Shown here piece after piece: positions 24,902 through 34,355 of a DNA stretch of 64,000 bases. The stretch is from Sinohyriopsis cumingii (lineage: Eukaryota; Mollusca; Bivalvia; Unionida; Unionidae). A program made the translations under genes and the position numbers. Below the pieces are notes generated by a model. That model did not search any database. It was not told the origin of the DNA and was given only the letters and a program-made list of their open reading frames with translations. The stretch covers positions 158,174,289 through 158,238,288 of the forward strand of contig CM068824.1 in the NCBI GenBank assembly GCA_028554795.2. The letters run 5' to 3'. How positions within the stretch are numbered: position 1 is the first letter of the stretch; each line of letters opens with the position of its first letter.

Positions 24902-25275
24902 GGGGACCGCATTGGTCTTCTTCTTGTCCTTAGGCTGCGTCTCACTGTTGGCTAGTAAATCAGCACTCTTTTGAGGCATCCTTGTCTTTCTACGTAGATC
25001 CTACGTATCCACAGACTGGTGTTTGTCCTGTGGACAACGGTCCACTTGGATCGGACATACATGAGCATGTCCGTCCTAAACATCATGGAAGACACAAGGG
25101 TGGATGATTCAACTGTGGTCCACATCTTGAAGCGACGAGAACAGGTGAATCAATGCAGTGAACTGTGCTTATTTATAGGTAGAGGAAGGATTGAAACGGA
25201 TTGAGTTCATTCACCAATCCGAACACGCGTTACAAAATTCAGTCAGCCCGCATCCAATCCGAAGAGAGCAGTTTG

Positions 25276-25300
25276 TGACGTCACGTGGTCTATATAGATT
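25276..25300 (+). promoter_or_regulatory. Promoter of the leftmost Polinton gene: CRE, E-box and TATA
   Basis: TGACGTCA (25276-25283) overlaps CACGTG (25282-25287) and is followed by TATATAG (25291), about 47 bp before the ATG at 25345. TGACGTCA is the CREB/ATF site and CACGTG the bHLH E-box in animals. Use of this combination is inferred from sequence alone. The rest of 24902-25275 shows no open frame I would call. Confidence 0.55.
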
Positions 25301-25344
25301 CGCTAGCGCTTGTGTACAGTCAATCTATGCGACAGTGATTCAAC

Positions 25345-25923
25345 ATGACGGAAACTCAGAAAACGATCCACTGGGGTGCACCAGCAGGGGAGACTGCCCA
25401 AGGGAACCCGGACTTACTTTCAGAAGAGGTAAATTGGGATTTTGTGGATTTTCTTACCTTGCAAGAATTTGTTCCGGAACCTTCGTTACCTTCTTCATTA
25501 CCGCAAGTGGAGAATTTTAGACAGAGACAGAAAGCAGAATTGGAGAAATTTATACAACGACAAAAGGAAGCGGAACAAGCTTTTCTCCTACAGCAACAGC
25601 AGAAAGAAGAAGAAGAGGTAAGAAAAAAACAACAGCAACAACAGCAAGAAGAAGTAGCAGCAGCAAAGAAACAAGAGGGTGAAAATCAAACGGTCACGGT
25701 ACTGTTGGACATTTTAGCGGAGTTAAGGAGTCTGAAACAAATGTATCAGACTTCTTTATTACGACCGAAGAGAATACGACCTTCCCGAGCTAAACACGTC
25801 AACCCTGTGACTAAGCCTACCGTACCACCCTTAGTGATTTCAACCCAATCATCAACATTACGCAGTCCAGAAGTAGGCCTTGGCCGTGGCAAAGGCTTAA
25901 GGCAGTTAAAGTTGATTGCTTAA
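25345..25923 (+). CDS. Polinton accessory protein, Gln/Glu-rich coiled coil
   Basis: This is an intact 192-aa frame from the ATG after a CRE/E-box/TATA promoter. The N-terminal third is acidic and Trp-containing (HWGAPAGETAQGN, then WDFVDF). Residues ~52-115 are a Gln/Glu/Lys-rich predicted coiled coil with KEEEEVRKKQQQQQQEE. The C-terminal part is basic (RPKRIRPSRAKHV). I do not recognise the family. AATAAA at 25941 and the GGCCCT hairpin at 25949 follow within 45 bp of the stop, a convincing 3' end. It may be an early or host-interaction protein; that is inference from its end position and accessory nature. Confidence 0.75.
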   Translation: MTETQKTIHWGAPAGETAQGNPDLLSEEVNWDFVDFLTLQEFVPEPSLPSSLPQVENFRQRQKAELEKFIQRQKEAEQAFLLQQQQKEEEEVRKKQQQQQQEEVAAAKKQEGENQTVTVLLDILAELRSLKQMYQTSLLRPKRIRPSRAKHVNPVTKPTVPPLVISTQSSTLRSPEVGLGRGKGLRQLKLIA

Positions 25924-25948
25924 ACTCACCCCTACACCATAATAAAAA

Positions 25949-25964
25949 GGCCCTTTTCAGGGCC
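25949..25964 (+). terminator. GGCCCT/AGGGCC hairpin after the leftmost gene
   Basis: This is a 6-bp stem with a TTTC loop, three bases after an AATAAA polyadenylation signal (25941-25946). Downstream sequence (CCACATTTCTCGAAAAG) matches the inner TIR, so this copy was probably duplicated from the TIR edge. Confidence 0.5.
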
Positions 25965-26217
25965 ACCCACATTTCTCGAAAAGAAATACAATTTCAATAT
26001 GCCAATAACTCAAAAAAAAACCACCAACCCATTTTACCCCCCTATAGTACGTGTTTTTGTATGAGTGCGTGAGTGTACGTTCTTATTTTAAAATCATAAC
26101 TCAAAGACACTTACCTTATATCATTAATTTATTCTTTTCTCCATTATTACAATCCAATTCACAATTCACAACACAACATTTTAATAAAAAGTTCATTGAC
26201 TTCTTCTGTCTCCTTGT

Positions 26218-26682
26218 TTAGCCTCTCTGTTTTTTAAATTTCTTCACTGTCACACTCTTTTCCTCTTCTTCCTCCTCACTTTCTTCCCTTCTTCTTTTCT
26301 CCTCCTGTTTCTTTTTCTTCACCTGTCTGCTTTCTTCCTCTGAAAAATCCCTCTCTTCTTCCGAAGAATCCCTCTCTTCTTCTGAAGAATCCTTCTTTTC
26401 TTCTGACTCCTCTTGTTTCTTTTTTGGGCAATCTGGAGACCAATGTCCTTTTTCTTTACAATAATAACAGGTATCTTGACTTTTGTCTTTTTTACCCCCT
26501 GTTTTTTTTTGACGGTCTGGACACTCTGAAGACCAATGCCCTTTCTTCTGACAGATATAGCAAGTATCTTGACTTTTATCTCGAAAGGAAGGAGAGTAGT
26601 CCGTGGGCTGGTCTGAAGAGAATTTTCTAATGACCCCTCGCAAAGCTCTGACGAAACGTTCGATTTGGTTAGTCTCTTCCAT
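26218..26682 (-). CDS. Polinton accessory protein with two CCHC zinc knuckles
   Basis: This is an intact 154-aa frame on the minus strand, taken from the first ATG; upstream in-frame codons are non-ATG. Two zinc knuckles fit C-x2-C-x4-H-x4-C exactly: C41/C44/H49/C54 (CYICQKKGHWSSEC) and C72/C75/H80/C85 (CYYCKEKGHWSPDC). The N terminus (RFVRALRGVIRKF) is a basic amphipathic stretch, and the C terminus alternates acidic SEEE and basic KKKK tracts. CCHC knuckles bind single-stranded nucleic acid in retroviral nucleocapsids and in host CNBP-type proteins. It is the only minus-strand gene of the element, divergent from polymerase and convergent with the leftmost gene. AATAAA on its strand lies near 26131. 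Its role is unknown; nucleic-acid binding or packaging is inference. Confidence 0.8.
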   Translation of the reverse strand: MEETNQIERFVRALRGVIRKFSSDQPTDYSPSFRDKSQDTCYICQKKGHWSSECPDRQKKTGGKKDKSQDTCYYCKEKGHWSPDCPKKKQEESEEKKDSSEEERDSSEEERDFSEEESRQVKKKKQEEKRRREESEEEEEEKSVTVKKFKKQRG

Positions 26683-26903
26683 CGTTGTGCTCGGCTTGAG
26701 AGTGAAATGAATAGTGAAAGGACAAGACACACACCCTTTCCTATACGCTGGTCTGCCATGACTATAAATTAGTCTATGGTGTTTAAACTTGAGTCATTTG
26801 ACGTTTTTCACTCAAGATGAAATGATCCTATTCATTCGAGAAGAAAGAAGAAGAAAGTAAGAGGCAGAAACATGATCTATCGCCTCGTACCAGAGCTGAA
26901 ATC
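26683..26903. promoter_or_regulatory. Divergent promoter region between zinc-knuckle and polymerase genes
   Basis: This stretch of about 220 bp separates the two divergent genes. It contains GACTATAAATTAG near 26760, a TATA-like box that could serve either side. The rest is AG-rich leader, and I see no other gene here. Confidence 0.4.
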
Positions 26904-29900
26904 TTGGCACAAATTTATGGCAGTGATTTTGAAGAGGACATGAGTGAACCAGAATTTGAAACCTCTAAACCAAGTTCACCACCCTTAGTCAACCCTGAAA
27001 ATTACTATTCCATTCGAGAGACGGAAAAGCGCTCCTCTAGAAAATTTAGAACCACGGCTTACAAATACACGGTGAAGTTTAAAGATTTCAAGGCTGAAGT
27101 GCCGTTAGAGAAAGCAGAAGTGTTTATCACTGGGATGTGGGATTCTTTGCTCACTGCACTCAAGCGACAATGTCAACCCAAAGAAGACGATCTCTTGAGA
27201 CTTTCCATACAACACGACGGTTTGAAATCCCCTGTTTGGATCGAGTTCAGCACCCCTGCAGAATTGACCGCTTCCAAAGTCATGGACAAGATTCAACACG
27301 TACAACAATCTAATGATCAGTTTGACATCACCGATGGTAAAGCCACACTGGACATGACCCACGTCTCTCCTCCTCAAGGGACTGGACGCAAAAAGATGTC
27401 ATTGGTGGACGACCTTCGCAACACCAAAAAGAGTCTCGTCCGAATTAACAACACTCATGACCAGATGTGTTTAGCCCGTGCCATCGTGGTGGGACGAACC
27501 AATGCCAACAAGAACGACACGGTAGAATGGAAAAGAACCTGGAACACTATTCAACGTTCCTATCGAGCCAAACAACGAAACGAAGCAGAACTCCTGTTGC
27601 AACAAGCTGGCCTGTCCAAAGAGACACCCTGTGGCATTCCTGAGATGCAAAAATTGCAAGATGTCCTAGCTCCACGATACACCTTGAAAGTGCACCCTCA
27701 AGAAGTGCGCGGACCTCTGTTGTTTCGAGGTCAAGACTTTAAGGACGGAAAATACATTCATGTCTATTATCACGATGAACATTTCGATACCATTACCAGT
27801 ATCACCGGATTCCTGGGATACAGTTAGTACTGTGACAAATGTGACCTTGGTTATAATAATCGAGAGCAACACAAGCATTGTGGATCGAAATGCCCAGGAT
27901 GTTTGGCCTCTCCACCCTGTCTGAGCGAAGGACCAGTGCCTTGTTCAACTTGTCTGCGCACGTTTGTCAGCCCTGCCTTTTACCAACAACATCTGAAAAC
28001 ACAAGGTTCACAGCAGAAATGTGCTTGTCAACTGCTGAGATTGTGCCCTACCTGTGGACAAGGCATACTTACCAATAATGCCAAGGCACACGTATGTCGA
28101 GGAAAGAAAAAATGTCACATTTGTCACCACATCGTGGACTTGGAACACCAATGCTACGTGCAAAAATACCAACCCCCACCAGAGAAAGAGGACGGTCACA
28201 AGAAGAAAGGCAATTTCATCTTTTTCGATTTCGAATGCATGCAAGAGACCGGCATTCACATTCCTAATTTCTGCGTGGCTCATCGAGCGTGCGAGAAGTG
28301 CATTCAAGAACCTATCTTCAGTCATTGCCCTCACTGCAGCAAGATTCCTGGAGGGGATGAAAAAATCTTTCGGGGACCGAACACGTTAGCCGATTTTGCC
28401 CAATGGGTTTTAGACCCCATCGACAAGACGTGGAGCCAAGAGGACATCGAACGTTACGGAGATTGTCATCGTCATGCCACGGTGATGGCTCACAATTTCT
28501 CCGGATACGATGGACAGTTTCTTCTCAGATACTATACAGAACATGGCACCGAACGTCCTAAAGTGACTTTGAACGAAGCCAAAATCATTTTCATGCAAGT
28601 GGGACAAGTACAGTTTAAAGATTCGATGAGCTATTTGGCCATGCCTTTGAGTCGAATGCCTAAAACGTTTGGAATGACAGAAATGGCTAAAGTGTACTTT
28701 CCACACTTTTTCAATACGGAAGCCAATCAACACGCCGTTCTACCCCATTTACCTGAGGCTCACTATTACGACCCCGACAACATGCGTACCGAACAACGAG
28801 AAGCTTTCTACGCTTGGTACCAGGCTCACGTCTCGGGCCCTTTCGACTTTCAGGAAGAAATGCTAAAGTATTGTCGTTCCGACGTGGACATTTTACGGCG
28901 TTGCTGTGGAAAATTTCGAGAACTGTTCATGGAACACGGAGGGGTCGATCCTTTGAAAGAAGCTTGCACCATTGCCAAAGCGTGTTCCTTAGTGTATCGA
29001 CAACGATTCATGCCTGAAAACACCGTGGCTGTCATCAGTCCTCAAACGACCCACTTTGTCAAACGTCAATACTCGGTCAAAGCCCTACGTTGGTTACATT
29101 ACTTGTGCGACAAGGAAGACAAGTGGATTCAGCATGCCCGTAACGGAGGGGGTGAAAAGACCATCGGAACGTATTCGGTCGATGGCTGGGACTTAGAAAA
29201 CCCCAAGATCGTGTACGAGTTTAACGGTTGCTTATTTCACGGATGTCCCGTCTGCTACCCTGACCGTAGCACTAAAAATCTGTTTTTACAACGAACCATG
29301 GAAGACTTGTACCAGGACACTTGTCAGCGACGCCTAAAGTTAGAACAGCAAGAATATAAAGTGGTGGAAATGTGGGAACACGAGTACGATCACCGTATGA
29401 AAACCGATCCCGAGTTTAAACGCCTCGTGGAAAGTTACCAGTTCATGGACCCGCTGAACCCTAGGGATAGTTTGTACGGAGGAAGGACCAATGCCACCTG
29501 TTTGCTGTACGAAGCCGACGAAGAGAAAGGAGAAGAAATCAAATACTTGGACGTGTGTTCGCTGTATCCCTACGTGTGCAAATATTGTCGCTTTCCTGTA
29601 GGGCACCCTCAATTGCTGACGGAACACATCGACCTGAAAAACATTTGACAATACGAAGGCTTGACCAAGTGTAAAGTTTTGTCTCCCACGAACCTATAAC
29701 ATCCCGTCTTACCTCACCATTGTCAAGGCAAACTGATGTTTCCCTTGTGCCGTACTTGTGCCGAAACGTGCAACCAAGACCAGCCTTGCCATCACACCCA
29801 GGAAGAACGTGCCTTGACGGGAACCTGGGTCAGCGTAGAATTGTTCAAAGCTCTGGACATGGGATACCAACTGTTAGAAGTGTACGAAATTTGCCACTTT

Positions 29901-30866
29901 CCCAAGACACAACAATACCACAAGGCTGACCCCACTCAGAAAGGCATGTTCGCTGACTACGTGGATGCCTTTTTGAAACTGAAGCAAGAAGCCAGCGGCT
30001 ATCCGTCCTGGTGTCACACTCCCGAAGACCAAATACAATTCAAAGAGAAATACTATGAACAAGAAGGCATCTCTTTAGACCACATCGAGAAAAACGAAGG
30101 CAGGCGATCGTTTGCCAAAGTGATGTTAAATTGCTTGTGGGGTAAAATGGCACAACGACCGTGTTTACCCAAGACGGAATATTTGACAGAACCTTCCCGC
30201 TACTTCCAGATGATTCACGACAAAACCAAATACATGAAACACGTGGACGTCGTTCGAGAGGATTTGATCTTGGTCAATTACGAAGAAGATCTGGACTTTG
30301 TACAAGACGACCCTTTTGGAAATGTCATCATTGCGGCTTACGTGACAGCTCATGCTCGCTTAAAATTGTACGAAGCTTTAGAACTTTTAGGAGAATGCGT
30401 CCTGTACTTTGACACGGACAGTTGCATTTACATCCATCACCCGAGTCAACAGCACCCTAACATCGAAGGAGACCGTTTAGGAGCCTGGACAGACGAGCAT
30501 CCCGACGACAAGATTCTAAGTTTCGTCAGTGGCGGTCCCAAAAATTACGGCTACGAATACCGGGACAAACAAGGAGAAGTGCACACAACGTGCAAAGTGA
30601 AATGACTGACTCTGAATCATCGTACCAGTCGTGTGGTCAATTTTAGGGTATTGAAAGAAGCCTTGCAATCGGGAGAGGATGGAAACTTTAAAGTGACCAC
30701 CTACCAACCGAACAAGATTGTACGTTTACCCACTAACCACATCGTCAGTCGGCCCTTGGAAAAAGTCTATCAAATCGTGTACCAGAAGCGAGTGCGACTT
30801 CCCAATCATTTCACCTTACCGTATGGACACGTCGGTATTGGTCTCTATATAAAAAAGGAACCCTAG
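26904..30866 (+). pseudogene. polB: Polinton protein-primed DNA polymerase B region (broken)
   Basis: This is the family-B polymerase that replicates Polintons from a terminal protein. Visible in order are an N-terminal domain of about 300 residues of unknown fold, a Cys-rich zinc-binding stretch near 27.9-28.1 kb, and the exonuclease motifs FFDFECM (28.2 kb), AHNFSGYDGQF (28.5 kb) and YCRSDVD (28.87 kb). The polymerase motifs LDVCSLYP (29.56 kb), KVMLNCLWGK (30.1 kb) and YFDTDSCIY (30.4 kb) follow. Motif order, the Asp/Glu residues and the ~1,300-codon span match Polinton and adintovirus polymerases. The reading frame is interrupted, so this copy should not make the full enzyme. The start is approximate. 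The next gene, with the BIR domain, begins about 45 bp after it. Confidence 0.93.
30846..30854 (+). promoter_or_regulatory. TATA box of the BIR gene
   Basis: TATATAAAA lies in the last codons of the polymerase region, 66 bp before the ATG of the BIR gene. Boxes with similar spacing precede several other genes of the element. Confidence 0.5.
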
Positions 30867-30911
30867 GCAAGATCGATAGTTCAATGGGACTACCAAGACC
30901 GAGCGAACAAG

Positions 30912-31550
30912 ATGAATACTTTCAGAGAAACACAAAACAAGTTGTTTAGAAAGGCACAATTCAAATGTGAGGCTTTGGAAGTGGAATGCGATTGTGAGCC
31001 TTGCGATGGGTACGATGCTGTACGTTGTGACCTGAGCGATGCCGTAAAGCATCATGGGAACTTTAGTGTCACTACCCCTATCATGGAAAGGGATGCTGTG
31101 CGTGTCAAACCTGAGGGATGCGAAAGTGATGCCGCTCGTCCTCTTGGACATTTTACTGGGTTTCGTTTTAAAGGGGAATGTTCACCTTCACGTCTACCCC
31201 CCTATGGATGTCATCCAGCCCTGAGCAAACTCCTGTTCATGTCACCCAACCCTCATCGAAATGAACCTGTGAAAGACGAATATTCGTTTCCTATGCGTTT
31301 GTCGGAATACTGCGACTTTGAAAATCGTCTTCAATCGTTCAAAGGAAAATGGCCTAAGTATTTGGGAGGACCGATCCCCGAAGAATTAGCCAGAGCCGGA
31401 TTTTTCTACTTGGGCGAAGGAGATAAAGTCAAGTGCTTCAGTTGCGGTGTGTCACTTCATTACTGGGAAGCGCAAGATTCGGCCTACGTAGAACATGCTC
31501 GATGGTCACCGAATTGTCATTACTTACCCTTAGTGGGACCGAGACATTGA
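30912..31550 (+). CDS. BIR-domain (inhibitor of apoptosis-like) protein in the Polinton
   Basis: This is an intact 212-aa frame. Residues ~134-206 are a BIR domain with every hallmark. It opens with YCDFENRLQSFKGKWP, followed by PEELARAGFFYLGEGDKVKC. The zinc ligands C175-x2-C178-x16-H195-x6-C202 have exact BIR spacing. BIR proteins bind caspases or IAP antagonists and block apoptosis; baculoviruses and other large DNA viruses carry captured copies. There is only one BIR and no RING finger. The N-terminal ~130 residues are Cys-containing (CDCEPCDGYDAVRC) and not recognised. It opens an accessory cassette between polymerase and ATPase. Capture from a mollusc IAP and an anti-death role are inference. 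Confidence 0.9.
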   Translation: MNTFRETQNKLFRKAQFKCEALEVECDCEPCDGYDAVRCDLSDAVKHHGNFSVTTPIMERDAVRVKPEGCESDAARPLGHFTGFRFKGECSPSRLPPYGCHPALSKLLFMSPNPHRNEPVKDEYSFPMRLSEYCDFENRLQSFKGKWPKYLGGPIPEELARAGFFYLGEGDKVKCFSCGVSLHYWEAQDSAYVEHARWSPNCHYLPLVGPRH

Positions 31551-31572
31551 AGTAACTTACCATAATCTGTTC

Positions 31573-32028
31573 ATGGATACTTTACAAGAGAACATTCGTG
31601 CTTTGCCTGTGGAGTTGAGAGAACGCATTTACCGAGAGCTGGTCAAAATACAAGTCAAACGTAAAGAACAATTGCATCCGTTACGTCACCGGTGTTTGAA
31701 CCACTGGCACCCGAATGCTATACAAGGGCTGATTGAGTTGAAAGTGTTCCATTGGACAGACATTGATCAACGACCCCCTAGTTTTAAAAAGGAATGGTTT
31801 GGTATTGACAATTCTATCTACTACATTGTAAACGTACTGCATCGATTTCCAGAGGAAGAGTTAACGAATTACCAACATCTTGAACACAATGTCAACTTGG
31901 TGAAAGAGGAAACTTCTGAACGAGTTGTAACGTGTAAATTAGTAACTAAACGATTTAGATTCGACAATGAATTAAAACCATGTCTGTGCAAAGAGTACAT
32001 GTCTTGTGTCAGACCAAAGAGGATTTAG
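31573..32028 (+). CDS. F-box-like protein, tandem copy 1
   Basis: This is an intact 151-aa frame. The N terminus LPVELRERIYRELVKIQVKR fits the F-box-like LP-x-E-L-R-x-x-I-Y-x-x-L pattern used by SCF ubiquitin ligase adaptors and by many viral hijackers. The remainder is Trp/His/aromatic-rich and ends in a Cys-Lys-Glu-Tyr segment shared with copy 3. The gene starts 23 bp after the BIR gene and ends 13 bp before copy 2. Host-protein degradation is a guess from the motif; the C-terminal target-binding part is unrecognised. Confidence 0.7.
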   Translation: MDTLQENIRALPVELRERIYRELVKIQVKRKEQLHPLRHRCLNHWHPNAIQGLIELKVFHWTDIDQRPPSFKKEWFGIDNSIYYIVNVLHRFPEEELTNYQHLEHNVNLVKEETSERVVTCKLVTKRFRFDNELKPCLCKEYMSCVRPKRI

Positions 32029-32040
32029 TATGACCTATTC

Positions 32041-32313
32041 ATGGATACTTTGCTAGAGAACATTCGTGTTTTGCCTGTGGAGTTGAGAGAACGCATTTAC
32101 CGAGAACTGATCAAAATACAAGTGAAACGCAAGCTCAAAGTGATTGAACCGTTTTTAAATTATGCTCTGTTCCAAAGTATAAGAAGACTGATTATGAGTG
32201 GATATTACATCAGGCACAAAGGTAAACGAGGCATTTGGCCAACACCCAAGGATTCCAAAAACAGTGTATATACTTATGGATACTTTACAAGAGAACATTT
32301 TGGGCTTGCCTGA
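32041..32313 (+). CDS. F-box-like protein, tandem copy 2 (short)
   Basis: This 90-aa frame has an N terminus nearly identical to copies 1 and 3 (LPVELRERIYRELIKIQVKR), followed by a different, shorter C-terminal part. It overlaps the start of copy 3 by 38 bp in another frame. The shared N terminus and flanking ATGGATACTTT show recent tandem duplication. It is the weakest of the three as a functional gene. Confidence 0.55.
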   Translation: MDTLLENIRVLPVELRERIYRELIKIQVKRKLKVIEPFLNYALFQSIRRLIMSGYYIRHKGKRGIWPTPKDSKNSVYTYGYFTREHFGLA

Positions 32314-32812
32314 GGAGTTGAGAGAAAGGATTTACCGAGAACTGGTGAAAATACAAGTGAAACGTAAAGAACAATTGCATCCGTTACGTCACGAGATCTT
32401 TAACCACTGGTACCTGAATGGTATAAGAAAACTGATTCGTCAGAAATTGTTTCAATGGTCAGACATTGTTCAAAACTTTGAGGTCGCCAATGATCGACAT
32501 GTTCTTAATTTTGGTTACTTCGACATTCACTTACTGCAACGCATTGAGGAAGACGTGTTAAAGGATTACCAACATTTGTTACGTGGAATCTGCTTAGCGG
32601 AAGAGGAAACTTCTAAACGAACTCTGACGTTTCGGTTACAGTATGTAAGATTTAAATTCCCTACTGGAGAACGAAGATGTCTGGCTAGAAAGTACGTGTA
32701 TTGCATCCGAAAAAAAAGAGAATATAAAAACAGGCTGCCATGCCACGACTTATGTCACATGTCATTGAACAGATTCCGTGGAAGGAACTCAATGACCATA
32801 TTCAAACCGTAG
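32276..32812 (+). CDS. F-box-like protein, tandem copy 3
   Basis: I start this at the ATG matching copies 1 and 2, giving 178 aa; the frame is open further upstream but without homology. The N terminus is LPEELRERIYRELVKIQVKR. The C-terminal half aligns with copy 1 along its whole length, including DYQHL, EEETS and a terminal Cys/Tyr/Arg-rich segment, but is clearly diverged. A conserved N terminus with a faster-changing rest is what a degradation adaptor under host conflict would show; that is inference. Confidence 0.65.
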   Translation: MDTLQENILGLPEELRERIYRELVKIQVKRKEQLHPLRHEIFNHWYLNGIRKLIRQKLFQWSDIVQNFEVANDRHVLNFGYFDIHLLQRIEEDVLKDYQHLLRGICLAEEETSKRTLTFRLQYVRFKFPTGERRCLARKYVYCIRKKREYKNRLPCHDLCHMSLNRFRGRNSMTIFKP

Positions 32813-32964
32813 ATCATTACCATCAATTATTACAAGAACTGTATCCATTCAATTTGGGTCGACAAGTGGTGTGTGTCTTAGTGACTTGTTTTCTGGGATT
32901 TCGTTTACCAGCCGATTCTTTGTGGACTCTTTACGATCAGTACTTACCACCTCAATGGCCTTAA
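32740..32964 (+). CDS. Small Polinton protein of unknown function
   Basis: This is a 74-aa frame from ATG. It starts inside the end of F-box-like copy 3 and overlaps the next frame's start by 10 bp. It has one moderately hydrophobic segment (QVVCVLVTCFLGFRL) between two Trp/Tyr-containing flanks. I do not recognise a family. The tight overlaps resemble the compact packing of the rest of the element, which is the main support. Confidence 0.4.
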   Translation: MPRLMSHVIEQIPWKELNDHIQTVDHYHQLLQELYPFNLGRQVVCVLVTCFLGFRLPADSLWTLYDQYLPPQWP

Positions 32965-33278
32965 ATGGTCACGAAAACCTCCTTTTGCTCAAAGCCTTGC
33001 GTTTTCATCTGGATACTTCTCGACCTCTACGGGAAAACAAGATTCGTCAACTTTTAGCTACCCAAGACGTGTATGACGATGTGTGTGTAGCTTGTGACTT
33101 ACATCCCCAATGGACAGATGTCCGTGCCTGGAAAGAATGGGATTTTGAGGCTTGGACCCAAGAAGTGGCCCAGTATGCACGAGAGTTGTTCAAGGAAAAA
33201 AGTTACTTTTCAACCCGTGTTAGTGACGGTGCCAGAAGAACCCGTCACCCAGGACGGGACTGTCGTGGACAGGCCTGA
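32955..33278 (+). CDS. Small Polinton protein of unknown function
   Basis: I choose the ATG at 32955, in an ATGGCCTTAA overlap with the previous frame, giving about 107 aa. Trp-rich acidic sequence (WKEWDFEAWTQEVAQYAREL) suggests a small helical protein. The family is not recognised. It closes the accessory cassette. Confidence 0.42.
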   Translation: MALNGHENLLLLKALRFHLDTSRPLRENKIRQLLATQDVYDDVCVACDLHPQWTDVRAWKEWDFEAWTQEVAQYARELFKEKSYFSTRVSDGARRTRHPGRDCRGQA

Positions 33279-33552
33279 AAGACCCTTTCGGGAGGACACT
33301 TGTGTGACCTTACCCCTACTATAGAACTGGTTAGAACATTACCCAAAACATGTTGTTGTACAGACACTTGTTTTTATTCCACGTTAATGGTTATCATATG
33401 CCTTTTATTCTTGTACTTAAGCCTTTAGCTTTTATGTATTTTTGTCTTTCGTATTCATGTCTGAAAAAAATCATTCAATAAACGTGTTCTGAAAAAAGTA
33501 TATAAACTCTCGTCTTGTTTGTTTTCGTGTCACAAGTGACATTTCTGACACT
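33279..33552 (+). promoter_or_regulatory. Intergenic region with polyadenylation signal and TATA box
   Basis: AATAAA at 33477-33482 probably ends the accessory transcripts. TATATAAA at 33499-33506 lies 47 bp before the ATPase start. The rest is AT-rich and I see no gene in it. Confidence 0.55.
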
Positions 33553-34312
33553 ATGGCTACCTCTGCTGTCTCTGCTCCCTCTTCCTCTACTGTCAAAGTC
33601 ATCGACGAACACTTAGATCGTGCTAGTTGGGAGGCTTTGTATCTTCGTCATCCCTTTAACATGCTCATTGCTGGACCTAGCGGTTCAGGCAAAACCGAAT
33701 TCGTCAAACGTTTGATCGAAAATAAACATCATTTGATCGATCGGCCACCTCAGCCGATCGTGTGGTGTTACAAAGAGTGGCAATCGGCGTACAACCACCT
33801 CTTGCGAGAAAGTCAAGGCGATTCCATCGTGTTTGTGGAAGGCATTCCTAAAGAAGACGACGGCATCGTCTCTGACTCCCGTCAAACCCATTTGGTCATT
33901 TTCGACGACATGTTAGGAGAAGACGAAGAAGAAATTAAACTGTGGTTCACGCGTAAAGGGCATCACCTTAATGCCAAGTGTCGTTTACATCACCCAAAAT
34001 TCGTTTCAACAAAGTAAAGCCCATCGCACCATTAGTCTCAATGCGCATTATGTGGTCTTGTTTAAAAGCCCTCGAGATAAATCGCAAGTGCAAGTCTTAG
34101 CCAAACAGTTAGGAACGCCTTGGCTGACTCAGGCGTACGACGATGCCACTCAAACGCCACACGCCTATTTACTCGTCGATTTGAAACCTACCACCCCCGA
34201 TGATTTGCGATTTCGCACCCACTTGTTTCACCACTGGTGCCAAGACGGAGGGCCTGTCCTGTACACGTCTCCGTCCTCGACTTTATTTCACTCCACATCA
34301 AAAAATCTATAA
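33553..34312 (+). pseudogene. Polinton genome-packaging ATPase (A32/FtsK-HerA type), broken
   Basis: The Walker A motif is LIAGPSGSGKTEFVKRL and the Walker B motif THLVIFDDML, followed by a YITQNSF segment and SLNAHYVVLF typical of viral FtsK/HerA packaging ATPases. The total span of about 250 codons is normal for Polintons. The frame is interrupted in this copy. It starts 47 bp after a TATA box. The enzyme would pump DNA into capsids. Confidence 0.9.
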
Positions 34313-34314
34313 AA
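34308..34314 (+). promoter_or_regulatory. TATA box upstream of first pX-like gene
   Basis: TATAAAA lies over the natural end of the ATPase gene, 42 bp before the ATG at 34356. Confidence 0.5.
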
Positions 34315-34355
34315 ACCTCAGACCCTTTTTCGTCTGTCTCACACACAGTGTGAAC

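Noticed and set aside
26319-26759. Second minus-strand frame over the zinc-knuckle gene
   Set aside because: Overlaps the CCHC gene in another frame; only basic low-complexity sequence with no domain.
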